From positions 1 to 30,824 of IMG/VR virus record IMGVR_UViG_3300025127_000151: DNA of 30,824 nucleotides; one strand, 5' to 3'. Below the pieces are notes generated by a model, which had not been told where the DNA came from, searched no databases, and saw nothing but the letters and a program-made list of their open reading frames with translations. The translations under genes were made by a program, and so were the position numbers. Below are positions 25,301-30,824 of the stretch, piece after piece. How positions within the stretch are numbered: the stretch's first letter is position 1; each line of letters starts with the position of its first letter. The DNA comes from a virus.

Positions 25301-26348
25301 TTGATGCTGTGACAGTTACTCCTGTTGAGTCATCAAAATCAAGAGTGGAAATACTCCCTGCAGTTCCTACTGTAGATCCACCTTGGTCTTTAACAGTCAG
25401 ACCTCCAATTGCACCAACACCATCAGCAGTAATTCCAGTTAAGTTAGAACCGTCAATTGCTGGTAATGTGCCACTTAGTTGACCAGCAGGTAAACTGGTT
25501 AAATTTGCACCACTTCCGGAGAATGTAGTTGCAGTTACAACACCAGAAACTTTTGCATCACCAATCAAGTGAAGTTTTGATGAAGGAACCGTTGTACCAA
25601 TACCAACGAGTTCACCTGCACCAAAAGGAGCAAGTTGAATTGTACCATCAGCATTGACATCAATGCTCGGCATACCACTTATATCATTTACTGCAAATAT
25701 CGAACCTGATGATAAACTATTTGTGACTGTGAATAATTGCCCTTCACTTCCTTCTATATTCAATGCAGTTACGGAAGAACCAACATTGACATCTAATTGT
25801 GCAATCGGATTTGTTGTACCAATTCCAACCTTTGATAGTGTATGAATACCTACGTCTGTTTGTACAAATAAACCTCCAGATATACCAGTCAATGCAGAAC
25901 CGTCAATTGCAGGAAGTGTACCTGTCAAATTACCTGCAGTTAGATTTGTTAAGTTTGCACCACTGATTGCAGGAAGTGTACCTGTCAAATTACCAGCAGT
26001 TAGATTTGTTAAGTTTGCACCACTGATTGCAGGAAGTGCTCCAGTTAAATTACTTGCAGCAAGTGAACCATCAAATGAAGTTGCACTTACAACACCAACT
26101 ACGTTTAATCCACCACCTGTTATTCTTACATCATCCGTAAATGTTGTGATTCCAACTACGTTTAATCCACCTGCTGTTATTCTGACTCCCTGACCCGCTG
26201 TTATTATTCCTACTGAATCTATATTAGTTACGTCTTCATAAGTTAATGTACCACCAATCGTGACGTTTCCTGTGAATGTCGCCGCTGCACCGCTTACTAT
26301 ATTTCTACTATCGTCAATGATAGTAGAGCCTGATATCTTAATTGCCAT
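16368..26348 (-). CDS. Giant modular Cys-rich fibre/adhesin with YadA-head-like repeats (3,326 aa)
   Basis: This gene fills almost a third of the window. Residues 1 to about 365 are a beta-rich N-terminal region of the cyanophage fibre type (TFTGNVTIGGTLTYED, then repeats of AGNLTGTLPAISGANLTNLT and VGIGTT). From about 367 to 3,249 I count about 143 short repeats of the form NIAIGxxAGxxxTSG, as in left-handed beta-roll heads of YadA-type adhesins. They fall into eight modules, each opening near GFSxDxxxNLxAG and most closing with QLAIGxGTxRWIxGDSSFN and GDGSNLTG. The C-terminus is a short beta tip (GVTLTIGDGSTFTVV) with no S74 chaperone. Cys is frequent: 11 of about 155 residues in module 1. 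No signal peptide. Probably a trimeric virion fibre for host attachment. Confidence 0.8.
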   Translation of the reverse strand: MAIKISGSTIIDDSRNIVSGAAATFTGNVTIGGTLTYEDVTNIDSVGIITAGQGVRITAGGLNVVGITTFTDDVRITGGGLNVVGVVSATSFDGSLAASNLTGALPAISGANLTNLTAGNLTGTLPAISGANLTNLTAGNLTGTLPAIDGSALTGISGGLFVQTDVGIHTLSKVGIGTTNPIAQLDVNVGSSVTALNIEGSEGQLFTVTNSLSSGSIFAVNDISGMPSIDVNADGTIQLAPFGAGELVGIGTTVPSSKLHLIGDAKVSGVVTATTFSGSGANLTSLPAGQLSGTLPAIDGSNLTGITADGVGAIGGLTVKDQGGSTVGTAGSISTLDFDDSTGVTVTASSGAAGIATIAISVGTKVDAKCNIFTLGTCAGCNLDLTFGTGAHFNIMLGNCAGRNMTCGDANILLGKLTGRNMTTGSDNIFMGTLTGCCTVSGNNNIGMGEVTLNQNTGNHNIALGSCAGKINESGSHNLFLGCGAGRSNTTGGRNIALGRDVCLPSASGDDQLAIGCGASRWVAGDSSFNTTLAGIATVYSATGIVSATKFCGDGSCLSNLPGFSADSRCNLFAGFGSGVTAGVGTDKNIVMGFCSGYNLNGAVGNIFMGCYIGVNASGNYNIAFGRMSGLCLTSGSSNILMGTGSGFQMTTGKRNVAMGTGNLEDATGSDYNVAIGFENATVNDVTGEQNVFIGQQNARRITSGCCNTVIGACNADCLSTGNCNVIIGRKVVATGVLTGHDNIFLGQYAAKTATSANCNIMLGHCTGKNLTSGNTNLAIGRCAMGSGIITGNYNIAFGFKSGRDLTSGTQNVLIGCYAGRCLTTSSALANVFIGRGAGASAETGCFSVAIGCGSLESMKGLGCNIAFGRKAGQNTCTGTHNFFAGNYAAKMNCNNSHSIAIGERALSCMITPDGSIALGNRALVGSSTTTSNTGGGNIAIGSYSGRCITSGGANIFIGKESGKCITSGTGNVFLSHRAGCTITSGDSNIAIGQCVQLASATGDTQLAIGCGTNRWIIGDSSYNVCLAGVGVTMTSGTTSCVIAHKFCGDGSCLTGISAGGFSPDAQENLYAGTDAGAASDADTCFNIGIGNDALKALNSGDRNFAIGVGAGKAITSGNYNLLFGFCAGSSILNVDNNIMIGKKAGECNRSFSGNIFMGSEAGRLFCRGTATIAIGYEALKGGFSDQEEVDDGIFIGCCAGGGVLTSNRSIFIGKNVGLGITDGCCDNIFIGHCAAGGSGTEPGGRNVFLGRYAGRSLTSGANNTLVGDMPAFNITSGTHNMVFGNSAAGALTEGGCNLFLGQYAGKCTTTGSTNIAIGKCAGMCWSGSDSGRLAIGLACLDYISGQCVGFNKIESTIAGIATFYNATGNVHVTGIVTAANFAKADGSSLGGFSQDSTGNLVAGGGAGAAIDSDTCFNVLLGCNAGMSLNAGDDNVFIGKCAGCKSTSGNYNIAFGKLSMGSCDVTGGNNIAIGCQAALKLTSGNHNAFIGNNVAANAATTGSYNFVFGKNGAVSLTSGSCNIVLGGYSGGACLSTGVNNILLGDRVASNGGADFTGDSNVIIGRQAGNKITSGDENIIIGECAGYCLSTGSKNIALGLNALGCGVVTGTDNIAIGCNAGLCLCSGSCNAFVGTDAGKHNGSGINNAAFGFEALCRQITAQYNIAMGYRAGKGSSSGSSGGRNTFLGARAGCCNTNGDDNVFVGDYSGRENRGGDANTFVGRAAGACSTDNSHCYNTYIGCGAGKKQVTGQRNIAIGCGAYLPRSSTSDQIAFTGGYGTFGGLNEIYWIYGCCSGGCAHVGIGTTNPDNVVGAGLTTKLSVGIVSAYKLYGDGSNLTGISGGGFSPDAQENLYAGTNAGAASDANATFNIAIGYNAGCKFSLSGDRNILIGCQAGCGIDTGDRNVYIGVNAGGSCCSVGNKNIGIGNLVGRCLGQFGCSADFNIFMGDCTARHWSQGDANTVIGKHAGNFVKFGSYNVYLGSCSGIGTNTPACNNASHNTFIGNRTGCCNITGGKNTFLGSQAGNTNTTGCCNIAIGYDVELPSANDNLQLAIGNGTDRWITGNSDFNVGIGTTNPNAPVGAGNTAKLSVGILSAYQLYGDGSNLTGISGGGGFSQDSQGNLVAGTGAGAAIDSDTCCNILLGCNAGAALNEGDKNIAIGFNAGCSMTSAFLNVIIGDNAGKSLTSCFGKQVFIGPGAGENTTAARNTFIGLYAGKDNTTGYNNAFIGNYAGKDMCTTENSVAIGHNALKGGTTASSNTGRSNTAIGSYAGFCMSSGECNTLIGKLAGSRLSTGTHNIALGAYAMHCGTVTGDFNIAIGCKAGCKLTSGGCNVIMGMDAGPKLTDGAGNTFLGGGAGKYTDSSSQSVFIGCASGHNSEGNQVTAIGFRAGHGGGTKTGGVFVGAYAGNDTTDATCAIHIGYKAGCAVTSGVRNIIIGDNLAHTLTTGDCNILIGSQMDVASSSTSTTFAIGCGTNRWITGDSSFNTTLAGIATVYGATGIVSATAFYGDGSNLTGLSAGGFSADADLNLMASNTCSGCDLNGTNGCFNVFLGACAGKKTTSGEQNIYIGSNAGCEGLDASRNVFLGFYAGTKITSGSNNVALGFVAGCSVCTGPANVMMGFGAGRVVTTGGCNVFIGKYAGRYSSTGSNNIALGNCAGHRLCACSNNVFIGNEAGCCASPSSAGVFIGHRAGKGANAKNTGFNNVFVGPDAGCNNTSGQNNVFLGVYAGQKNCGGNSNTFIGHMAGCTSTSSSHCFNVYVGCGAGHDQTDGQRNIVIGCNINAPVLDGSDQLAIGAGGLSGSGPEIFFLVGCCNGGCVNVGIDTTKPDDAVGAGLTSKLSVGIVSAYQLYGDGSNLSGLAGFSPDDQENLVAGTDAGAAKDSDTCFNIMIGKASGCEINAGDNNVILGCFAGSSNASGSFNVMIGQGAGKETTSGCNVLIGRYAGRCITSGVRNVAIGNPAGGKSVSQGNSTGGYNTTIGDCSGINITSGSKNTFLGHYTGVCNTTGNCNTAIGTRAMGGQGYVTGSDNVALGDSALCGVCAGATNIAIGKCAGKEVTSGSCNIAIGRKAGKISSGTENIAIGSNALGDCSTTTGSNNIAIGCNSGKCITSATCNVFVGDNAGGQIQTGACSVSIGTRSLLSVTTGHYNVVMGYEAALLMASNSACNVVIGTCAGKGSGAAGCDNVFVGAQAGLLNDGSKNTFLGFCAGNTNTTGDANVAIGYNVELASATGSCQLVIGNGTDRWITGNSSFKVGISSNITSPRAELHVEGSVHASRFFQNPTALDTSESFPADGGAAVNGGVYGPYTINTGVTLTIGDGSTFTVV
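16600..25250 (-). repeat. Eight-module coding repeat region of the giant fibre gene
   Basis: Module limits, in transcription order, are about 25250-24663, 24662-23169, 23168-22176, 22175-20823, 20822-20013, 20012-18793, 18792-17769 and 17768-16600, with about 9, 26, 16, 21, 12, 21, 16 and 22 short repeats. Connectors are of two kinds: one with GDSSFNTTLAGIATVY (modules 1 and 6, variant in 2) and one with VGAGLTxKLSVGIVSAYQLYGDGSNL (4, 5, 7); module 3 is irregular. Connector DNA is similar between modules, for example near 17790, 20040 and 20845. Confidence 0.75.
25911..26030 (-). repeat. Two tandem 60-bp repeats in the giant fibre N-terminal region
   Basis: Units 25911-25970 and 25971-26030 differ at a single base and encode 20 residues each around NLTGTLPAISGANLTNL. 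A diverged third copy begins at 26031. Near-identity at the DNA level suggests recent duplication or homogenisation. Confidence 0.85.
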
Positions 26349-26386
26349 TTAATTACCGTCTTCGTGTAGCACTAGGTAGTTTTTAT

Positions 26387-26394
26387 TATTTATA
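26387..26394 (-). promoter_or_regulatory. T4-like late promoter motif before the giant fibre gene
   Basis: TATAAATA on the minus strand overlaps the TAA stop of the preceding LamG gene and lies 39 bases before the giant gene's ATG. It would let this very long gene be transcribed late and on its own. Confidence 0.65.
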
Positions 26395-27091
26395 AATTAA
26401 ACCTGCCCTTAAATGAATTGTAATTTTGTTTGACTTCTGCTTCAGTAAGTGATTTATTATATAACATAGCACACGCTATTCTGCCTGGAAATTGACCTCC
26501 ACCAGATGGTCTCATTCCTATCCTAAAATTACTTCCAGATTCAAAATTTCCACTAAAGTTAGATGTACTAGTTCCCGTATTAATTCCATTTACATAAGCA
26601 GTAAATAAATCTGGTGAAGTCGATGAATCAAAATTATATACAGCGTTATTCCATTCATTCAAAGTGTAAGAACCATATCTAACAGCATTTACGATTCCAC
26701 CAGAGGAACCTCTTAAATACACCTCTAATTTACCAGCATCTAATCTACAACTAATATCTTGTGTACTTCCATCATAATTATCAAACATATAATACTCACT
26801 AGTACCACCTGTTTTAAACCATACTGAAAAACTAAAAGAAGTAGAAGTGTCGTTAATTCCCAGATCGGTGGCAGTACCTAACATACCAATATGATCATTG
26901 CTTCCATCGAAAACAATACAACCACCATTATCACTACTAAAAGTAGGACCGTTTGTTAGAGTACCATCATGATTCTTACCACTTACATCTGTCCAAGTGG
27001 TTCCACTACCAGGATAACTTTGAGTGTTCGCCGCGTCTAAGCATAATATTAAACCATCAGTTACTGTATTAGGTCCTGCAAAACTTGCCAT
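26390..27091 (-). CDS. LamG-like (concanavalin A-like fold) protein, copy 3
   Basis: A 233-residue protein with the LamG-like jelly-roll pattern: LILCLDAANTQSYPGSGTTWTDVSG, DGTLTNGPTF and GGCIVFDGSNDHIG near the start, FSVWFKTGG, WNNAVYNFD and YVNG in the middle, and ACAMLYNKSLTEAEVKQNY near the end. Such domains bind sugars or peptides and, in phages, sit in fibres and tail tips. No glycosidase catalytic motif is evident. It shares its first 80 and last 40 residues most clearly with the 27348-28013 paralogue. The start overlaps the upstream stop as TAATG. Confidence 0.8.
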   Translation of the reverse strand: MASFAGPNTVTDGLILCLDAANTQSYPGSGTTWTDVSGKNHDGTLTNGPTFSSDNGGCIVFDGSNDHIGMLGTATDLGINDTSTSFSFSVWFKTGGTSEYYMFDNYDGSTQDISCRLDAGKLEVYLRGSSGGIVNAVRYGSYTLNEWNNAVYNFDSSTSPDLFTAYVNGINTGTSTSNFSGNFESGSNFRIGMRPSGGGQFPGRIACAMLYNKSLTEAEVKQNYNSFKGRFNL

Positions 27092-27333
27092 TATTCCTCT
27101 GATTCTAATGTCCAGTCTGTTCCGGAGAGTATTGTTATTATTTCTGAATTCGTATAAGTTCCTTCAGTATTAGAAAGACTTGAGATGAAAGATGGATCAT
27201 CACCATCCCATTTGATAAATGTTTTAGAATTATCCACAGATTTTCTTAGTGTATCCTCTGATGTTTCACAAACCTGTGAAAAATCAACTTTCGAGACTTC
27301 TGATACTGGAATAATTAGATATTTTCTTGTCAT
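27091..27333 (-). CDS. Small conserved tail-region protein (80 aa)
   Basis: The product starts MTRKYLIIPVSEVSKVDFSQ and has CETSEDTLRKSVDNSKTFIKW, then DPSFISSLSNTEGTYTNSEI. I recognise the outline from fibre regions of cyanophages but know no function. It is wedged between two LamG paralogues; start 12 bases after a TATAAATA motif. The size and position would fit an assembly or adaptor protein. Confidence 0.65.
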   Translation of the reverse strand: MTRKYLIIPVSEVSKVDFSQVCETSEDTLRKSVDNSKTFIKWDGDDPSFISSLSNTEGTYTNSEIITILSGTDWTLESEE

Positions 27334-27344
27334 AATTTTTTGAT

Positions 27345-27352
27345 TATTTATA
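27345..27352 (-). promoter_or_regulatory. T4-like late promoter motif after LamG copy 2
   Basis: TATAAATA overlaps the TAA stop of the 27348-28013 gene, 12 bases before the next start. The resulting leader would be only a few bases, so it may serve later genes, or be a by-product of the TTA TAA codon pair. Confidence 0.45.
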
Positions 27353-28013
27353 AACCAAACCTCCCTTTGAGTGCATTATAATTTTGTTGAACTTCAGTTG
27401 ATGTGAGTCCTTTTGAATATATACGTACTACAGCGAATTTACCATCCCACTCAAATCCAGCAGTAGACCCTCTGCTTCCAATTCTAATTCCAGAGAAATC
27501 ATGAGTAGCACTACTACCTGGAGTATTAGTCCATGCTTGTGCTCCATTCAAGTATCCAGTAAGAGTGTTACCAGACTTAGTAAGTATTAAATGACCCCAC
27601 GTATCGTTATTCAAGACCCCAAAAGGCTGATTGCCTGTTTCACTAGAATAATAAACTATCTGGTCTGGACTTACATTGGAAGAAAACTGAAGTGTTTTGT
27701 CATTTGACGTTCGCCAGATGTGATTTGATGTTAATTGAGTATCAGTCATCAACCAAGTTTCATATGAAAAATCACCAGTTAATGTTAAATCTGAATTACT
27801 TGACAGTTGGATGTAGTCATTACTCCCATCTAATAAAATAGATCCCAAATTATTACTATCAAACGTAGGTCCGTTAGTTAATGTTCCATCAATGCTTTTT
27901 TCAGTCAAATTTTTCCAGTTAGTTCCACTACCAGGATATGATTTAGTATTTGCTGCGTCAAGACATAGTACAAGGTTATCACTAACAATTGACGGGTTGT
28001 ATCTTGTACTCAT
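27348..28013 (-). CDS. LamG-like (concanavalin A-like fold) protein, copy 2
   Basis: A 221-residue relative of the 26390-27091 protein. It has LVLCLDAANTKSYPGSGTNWKNL, DGTLTNGPTFDSNNLGSILLDGSNDYI, FSYETWLM, TLTGYLNGAQAW and the end VVRIYSKGLTSTEVQQNYNALKGRFGL. A virion sugar-binding role is inferred. The start overlaps the stop of copy 1 by four bases. Confidence 0.8.
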   Translation of the reverse strand: MSTRYNPSIVSDNLVLCLDAANTKSYPGSGTNWKNLTEKSIDGTLTNGPTFDSNNLGSILLDGSNDYIQLSSNSDLTLTGDFSYETWLMTDTQLTSNHIWRTSNDKTLQFSSNVSPDQIVYYSSETGNQPFGVLNNDTWGHLILTKSGNTLTGYLNGAQAWTNTPGSSATHDFSGIRIGSRGSTAGFEWDGKFAVVRIYSKGLTSTEVQQNYNALKGRFGL

Positions 28014-28750
28014 AATCCAAACCTAGATTTAAGTGCGTGGTAATTTTGTAAGACCTCACTGTCACTTAGTTGTTTACTATAAACTTTAACGACAGCGATT
28101 TTCCCGACCAGTTTTCTCCATTTACCACTAATTTGAATATATGATCTACCAATTATACTATTAAAAATAGTGCCACCACGAAAATTTGCAGTAGTAACTT
28201 GACTTCCTTTGATACTTCCATTAATATAAAGTTTTGCAGATTTGGTGGCATCTTGAGTTAACCCAGTGAAAGTAGCTGTTGCACAAGTCCAAGTATTAGC
28301 AGGAATGGCATCAGGAGTAGTAATGTTTATATCTGCGTCTGCACCTTCAATAAAAAAGTTCACAGTTCCATTTTTCATCTGACCTAAATGTAATTCCCTT
28401 TCAATACCAAACCCATTGCCATTACCCTCAAAGTATAACATACCCATTTCGTTGTGAGTGTTCTGATCATGTTGATACCATACTTCCACAGTCCCTGCAT
28501 TTGGACAAACATTTTCTGCGAATAATGGGTTCCCAAAAAAACGAGATTGACTTTGATTAAAGTTAAAACATTTTGGTTCAGTGCTTTCAAATGCTGCTAC
28601 ATTAATAGTGGTGCCATTAGTACTATCATTTCCTTTACCACTTATGTCAGCCCAAGTGAGTCCACTACCAGGATAAGACTTTACATTTCCTGCATCATGA
28701 TACCTTATCAAACTATCTCTGACAATACGTGGTGAGTGTATTAATCCCAT
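28010..28750 (-). CDS. LamG-like (concanavalin A-like fold) protein, copy 1
   Basis: The most diverged of the three copies (246 residues). It keeps IRYHDAGNVKSYPGSGLTWADISGKGND, VEVWYQHD, AKLYINGSIKG and AVVKVYSKQLSDSEVLQNYHALKSRFGL, but the DGTLTNGPTF/FDGSNDYI block is replaced by NSTNGTTINVAAFES and NFNQSQSRFFG. One base separates it from the S74 fibre gene upstream. Function as for its paralogues, perhaps with different specificity. Confidence 0.78.
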   Translation of the reverse strand: MGLIHSPRIVRDSLIRYHDAGNVKSYPGSGLTWADISGKGNDSTNGTTINVAAFESTEPKCFNFNQSQSRFFGNPLFAENVCPNAGTVEVWYQHDQNTHNEMGMLYFEGNGNGFGIERELHLGQMKNGTVNFFIEGADADINITTPDAIPANTWTCATATFTGLTQDATKSAKLYINGSIKGSQVTTANFRGGTIFNSIIGRSYIQISGKWRKLVGKIAVVKVYSKQLSDSEVLQNYHALKSRFGL

Positions 28751-28751
28751 A

Positions 28752-30824
28752 TCATTCTAATTTAGATATACGCTCATTCAAGGTATCAATTTGCTTCTGT
28801 TGATCTTTCACAACTTCAATCAAGAGTCCAACTAAACCATTATAATTTACAGTCTTTGGATCATCTCCATGAACAAGTTGTGGTAATATCTTCTCAACCT
28901 GATCGGCGATCACACCAAGTGCTGGTCTATCATCTTTCTTCCAGTTGAATGATACACCTTCAATCTGTATGACTTTAGCAATTGGATCATCGATTGGTTG
29001 AATATTAGTCTTCAATCTAATGTCAGAAGTTGCATCAAAGTCAGTTGCAGTTACGACACCTGAGATAATTGCATCACCAGTGACGTGTAGTTTTGATGTA
29101 GGAGTTGTAATACCAATACCAACTCTACCTGTTGATGTGATTCGAAGTCTTTCTGTTGGAATTGCTGACCCATCTGCCGAAGTCTTGAATACAAGTGCTC
29201 CAGGCATATCAGATGATCCTGGAGTACCATCAACTTCAGTAAGAATTTGAGCAGCATTTCTGAAATCTGATCCATCCCATCCATTGAATACAATTGATCC
29301 TATTACATCATTATCCTGAACAATGCTTGGTGATCCATGAGCACCTCTTGCTTTTTGTAAAAATAATCTTGAAGAGACAGCGTTATTTGAAAATAAACCT
29401 AATGCAAGAGAAGCTTCAGTATTATCTTCTAATTGAATGTTAGGTACTACAGTATCGTTATCTTGTCTAGTTGCTCTTCCAGTTATATCCATTCCAAAAA
29501 GGAACTTGCCCGTAGTTCCATTAATTCTGAACCTTTCGTGTCCCCCACCTTCAAATACAATTTGATCAGCGGCTGGAAAACTCATGAAAGTATTTGTATC
29601 TCCAGTATGAACTATCTTATCAGCAATTGAAAGATCTCCAGTGAATGTTGAAACACCAGATACATTTAATTGTTTTGATATTAATGTCCCATCAGAATGT
29701 GCGGTTGAGACCCCTGCAAGAGTAACATTAAAGGAACTATCACCAGCAATCCAACGACCTGTTCCACAACCGATTGCTAACTGATCATCGCCAGTTGCTG
29801 AAGGTAGTTCAACATTATCACCAATCGCGATGTTTCTGGATCCTGAGGTGTTTGTATTACCTGCTAATCTTCCTAAGAAGATGTTACAACCACCTGAGGT
29901 TAAATCACAACCTGCTTGAATACCTAAGGTTATATTACAACTACCAGTTGCACCACAAGTTTTTGGACCTGAACAAGCACCGATGTATATGTTAGCACCA
30001 CCTGATGTGTTACCATATCCTGCCCTACGTCCAAGTGCGATGTTGCAGTTACCATTTACGGTGCATGCACCAGCTTGATAACCACCAAGGAATATATTTT
30101 GTACACCAGTAAATATTTTTGCACCAGCAGCATATCCAATTGCAATATTACACTGAGAAGTTCCGCCACAGGTCTGTCCACCAGCATGATTACCAATGTA
30201 AACATTTGCATGTCCGTAGGTGTCTCCAATACCAGCACCTCTACCAATTGCGATGGTGCAAGTACCATTGATATTACATTGACCAGATAATGCACCCATA
30301 TAAATGAGTGATAGACCAGTGCTGGTTTGAGAACCTGAACATTGACCTATCATTATATTTGTGCCACCCCTACTTGAACCAGTTCCATCAGCCAGTGCGC
30401 CACCAAGATTACATCCAGCAAGAGGACCAATTGCAATGTTTATACCACTTCCTCCCTTATTTCCTGCCTGATGACCTATGAATACATTACATCTACAAGT
30501 TCCTGTCAAACATCCTGTCTGATTACCAATGGCTATGTTATTACAACCTGAGGTAATACATCTTCCAGAACTTTGACCTAATGCAATGTTAGTTACAGCT
30601 GTGGTAGAGCATTTCATCGCACTATTCATGATGGCAATATTACTACCACCAGAAATAATTCCCTCACCTGCTTGATTTCCTAAGAAAACATTATGACTGG
30701 AGGTAGATCCAGATAATCCTGCACATCTTCCTATTACAACGTTGTGTGACGCACTCGAATTAACATTACCCGAATTTAAAGCACGTCCCGCAGCACAACC
30801 TATGGCAACATTATGACTACCTTT
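28752..30824 (-). CDS. Fibre protein with YadA-head-like repeats and C-terminal peptidase S74 chaperone (5' end outside window)
   Basis: The frame is open to the right edge, so the gene starts outside; an internal Met at 30629 is not the start because the repeats run on upstream. The 690 visible residues hold about 20 NIAIGxxAG repeats, closing with QLAIGCGTGRWIAGDSSFN as in the giant. Then come a beta region (FEGGGHERFRINGTTGKFLFG, RLRITSTGRVGIGITTP) and the S74 domain from about residue 599. Its Ser600-Asp601 in TSDIRLKTNI is the expected self-cleavage site. GVIADQVEKILPQLV follows, ending in a coiled coil. S74 domains fold trimeric fibres and then cut themselves off. Confidence 0.85.
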   Translation of the reverse strand, partial: KGSHNVAIGCAAGRALNSGNVNSSASHNVVIGRCAGLSGSTSSHNVFLGNQAGEGIISGGSNIAIMNSAMKCSTTAVTNIALGQSSGRCITSGCNNIAIGNQTGCLTGTCRCNVFIGHQAGNKGGSGINIAIGPLAGCNLGGALADGTGSSRGGTNIMIGQCSGSQTSTGLSLIYMGALSGQCNINGTCTIAIGRGAGIGDTYGHANVYIGNHAGGQTCGGTSQCNIAIGYAAGAKIFTGVQNIFLGGYQAGACTVNGNCNIALGRRAGYGNTSGGANIYIGACSGPKTCGATGSCNITLGIQAGCDLTSGGCNIFLGRLAGNTNTSGSRNIAIGDNVELPSATGDDQLAIGCGTGRWIAGDSSFNVTLAGVSTAHSDGTLISKQLNVSGVSTFTGDLSIADKIVHTGDTNTFMSFPAADQIVFEGGGHERFRINGTTGKFLFGMDITGRATRQDNDTVVPNIQLEDNTEASLALGLFSNNAVSSRLFLQKARGAHGSPSIVQDNDVIGSIVFNGWDGSDFRNAAQILTEVDGTPGSSDMPGALVFKTSADGSAIPTERLRITSTGRVGIGITTPTSKLHVTGDAIISGVVTATDFDATSDIRLKTNIQPIDDPIAKVIQIEGVSFNWKKDDRPALGVIADQVEKILPQLVHGDDPKTVNYNGLVGLLIEVVKDQQKQIDTLNERISKLE

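Noticed and set aside
16968-25482. Many plus-strand reading frames opposite the giant fibre gene, often Pro-rich (for example 21268-21840).
   Set aside because: They mirror the repeated minus-strand codons (Gly, Ala and Cys codons read as Pro, Ala and Thr in antisense). They have no consistent starts or ribosome binding sites and the minus-strand frame is clearly the coding one.
28752-30629. Treating Met at 30629 as the true start of the S74 fibre.
   Set aside because: The same frame continues with the same repeats to the window edge, so the gene is cut by the edge.
1-30824. tRNA genes, photosynthesis genes, integrase or insertion sequences.
   Set aside because: Looked for on both strands; no cloverleaf, characteristic protein motif or terminal inverted repeat was found.

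Overview
The window looks like part of the genome of a T4-like marine myovirus, most probably a cyanophage of Prochlorococcus or Synechococcus (Kyanoviridae type). The signs are the T4 replication and late-transcription block 33-59-32, ThyX, PhoH, a glutaredoxin, small proteins of cyanobacterial and cyanophage families (DUF1825, DUF4278, DUF6433), T4-type late promoter motifs (TATAAATA) and low GC. A related phage of another marine bacterium such as Pelagibacter is not excluded. No photosynthesis gene, tRNA, integrase or insertion sequence was seen. Every supported gene is on the minus strand, so transcription runs from high to low coordinates. No gene-free stretch exceeds 300 bases; the longest are 102-344 (gp32 control region) and 5902-6116 (promoter, dyad, terminator).

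In transcription order, the window opens at 30824 inside a fibre protein made of YadA-head-like repeats and ending in a peptidase S74 intramolecular chaperone. Three LamG-like lectin-fold paralogues and a small conserved protein follow. Next is a giant 3,326-residue protein (16368-26348) with about 143 short repeats in eight modules, unusually rich in cysteine. After it come two small fibre-assembly-like proteins and nine small tail proteins: six of one family with a shared N-terminus and three with a C1q-like fold. This is the adhesion/tail region and is probably expressed late.

A consensus sigma70-type promoter (11621-11649) then introduces a surface-chemistry cluster: sulfotransferase, DUF7936 protein, GT9-like glycosyltransferase and NodU/CmcH-type carbamoyltransferase. 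A run of small genes follows (glutaredoxin, membrane proteins, DUF6433, DUF4278, two paralogous micro-genes, a 29-residue membrane peptide), divided by two terminators and by early and late promoters. Last is the nucleotide and replication block: ThyX, PhoH, PD-(D/E)XK nuclease, gp33, 2OG-Fe(II) oxygenase, gp59, a DUF1825 protein and the start of gp32.

The least ordinary parts are the giant Cys-rich modular fibre and its S74-bearing relative, promoters overlapping RNA hairpins (4991-5031 and 11621-11649), a repeated ATCCAA element in the gp32 leader that may be an autoregulatory operator, and late promoters built into the stop codons of preceding genes. Family assignments are from recognition of motifs in the translated sequence; no database search was run.
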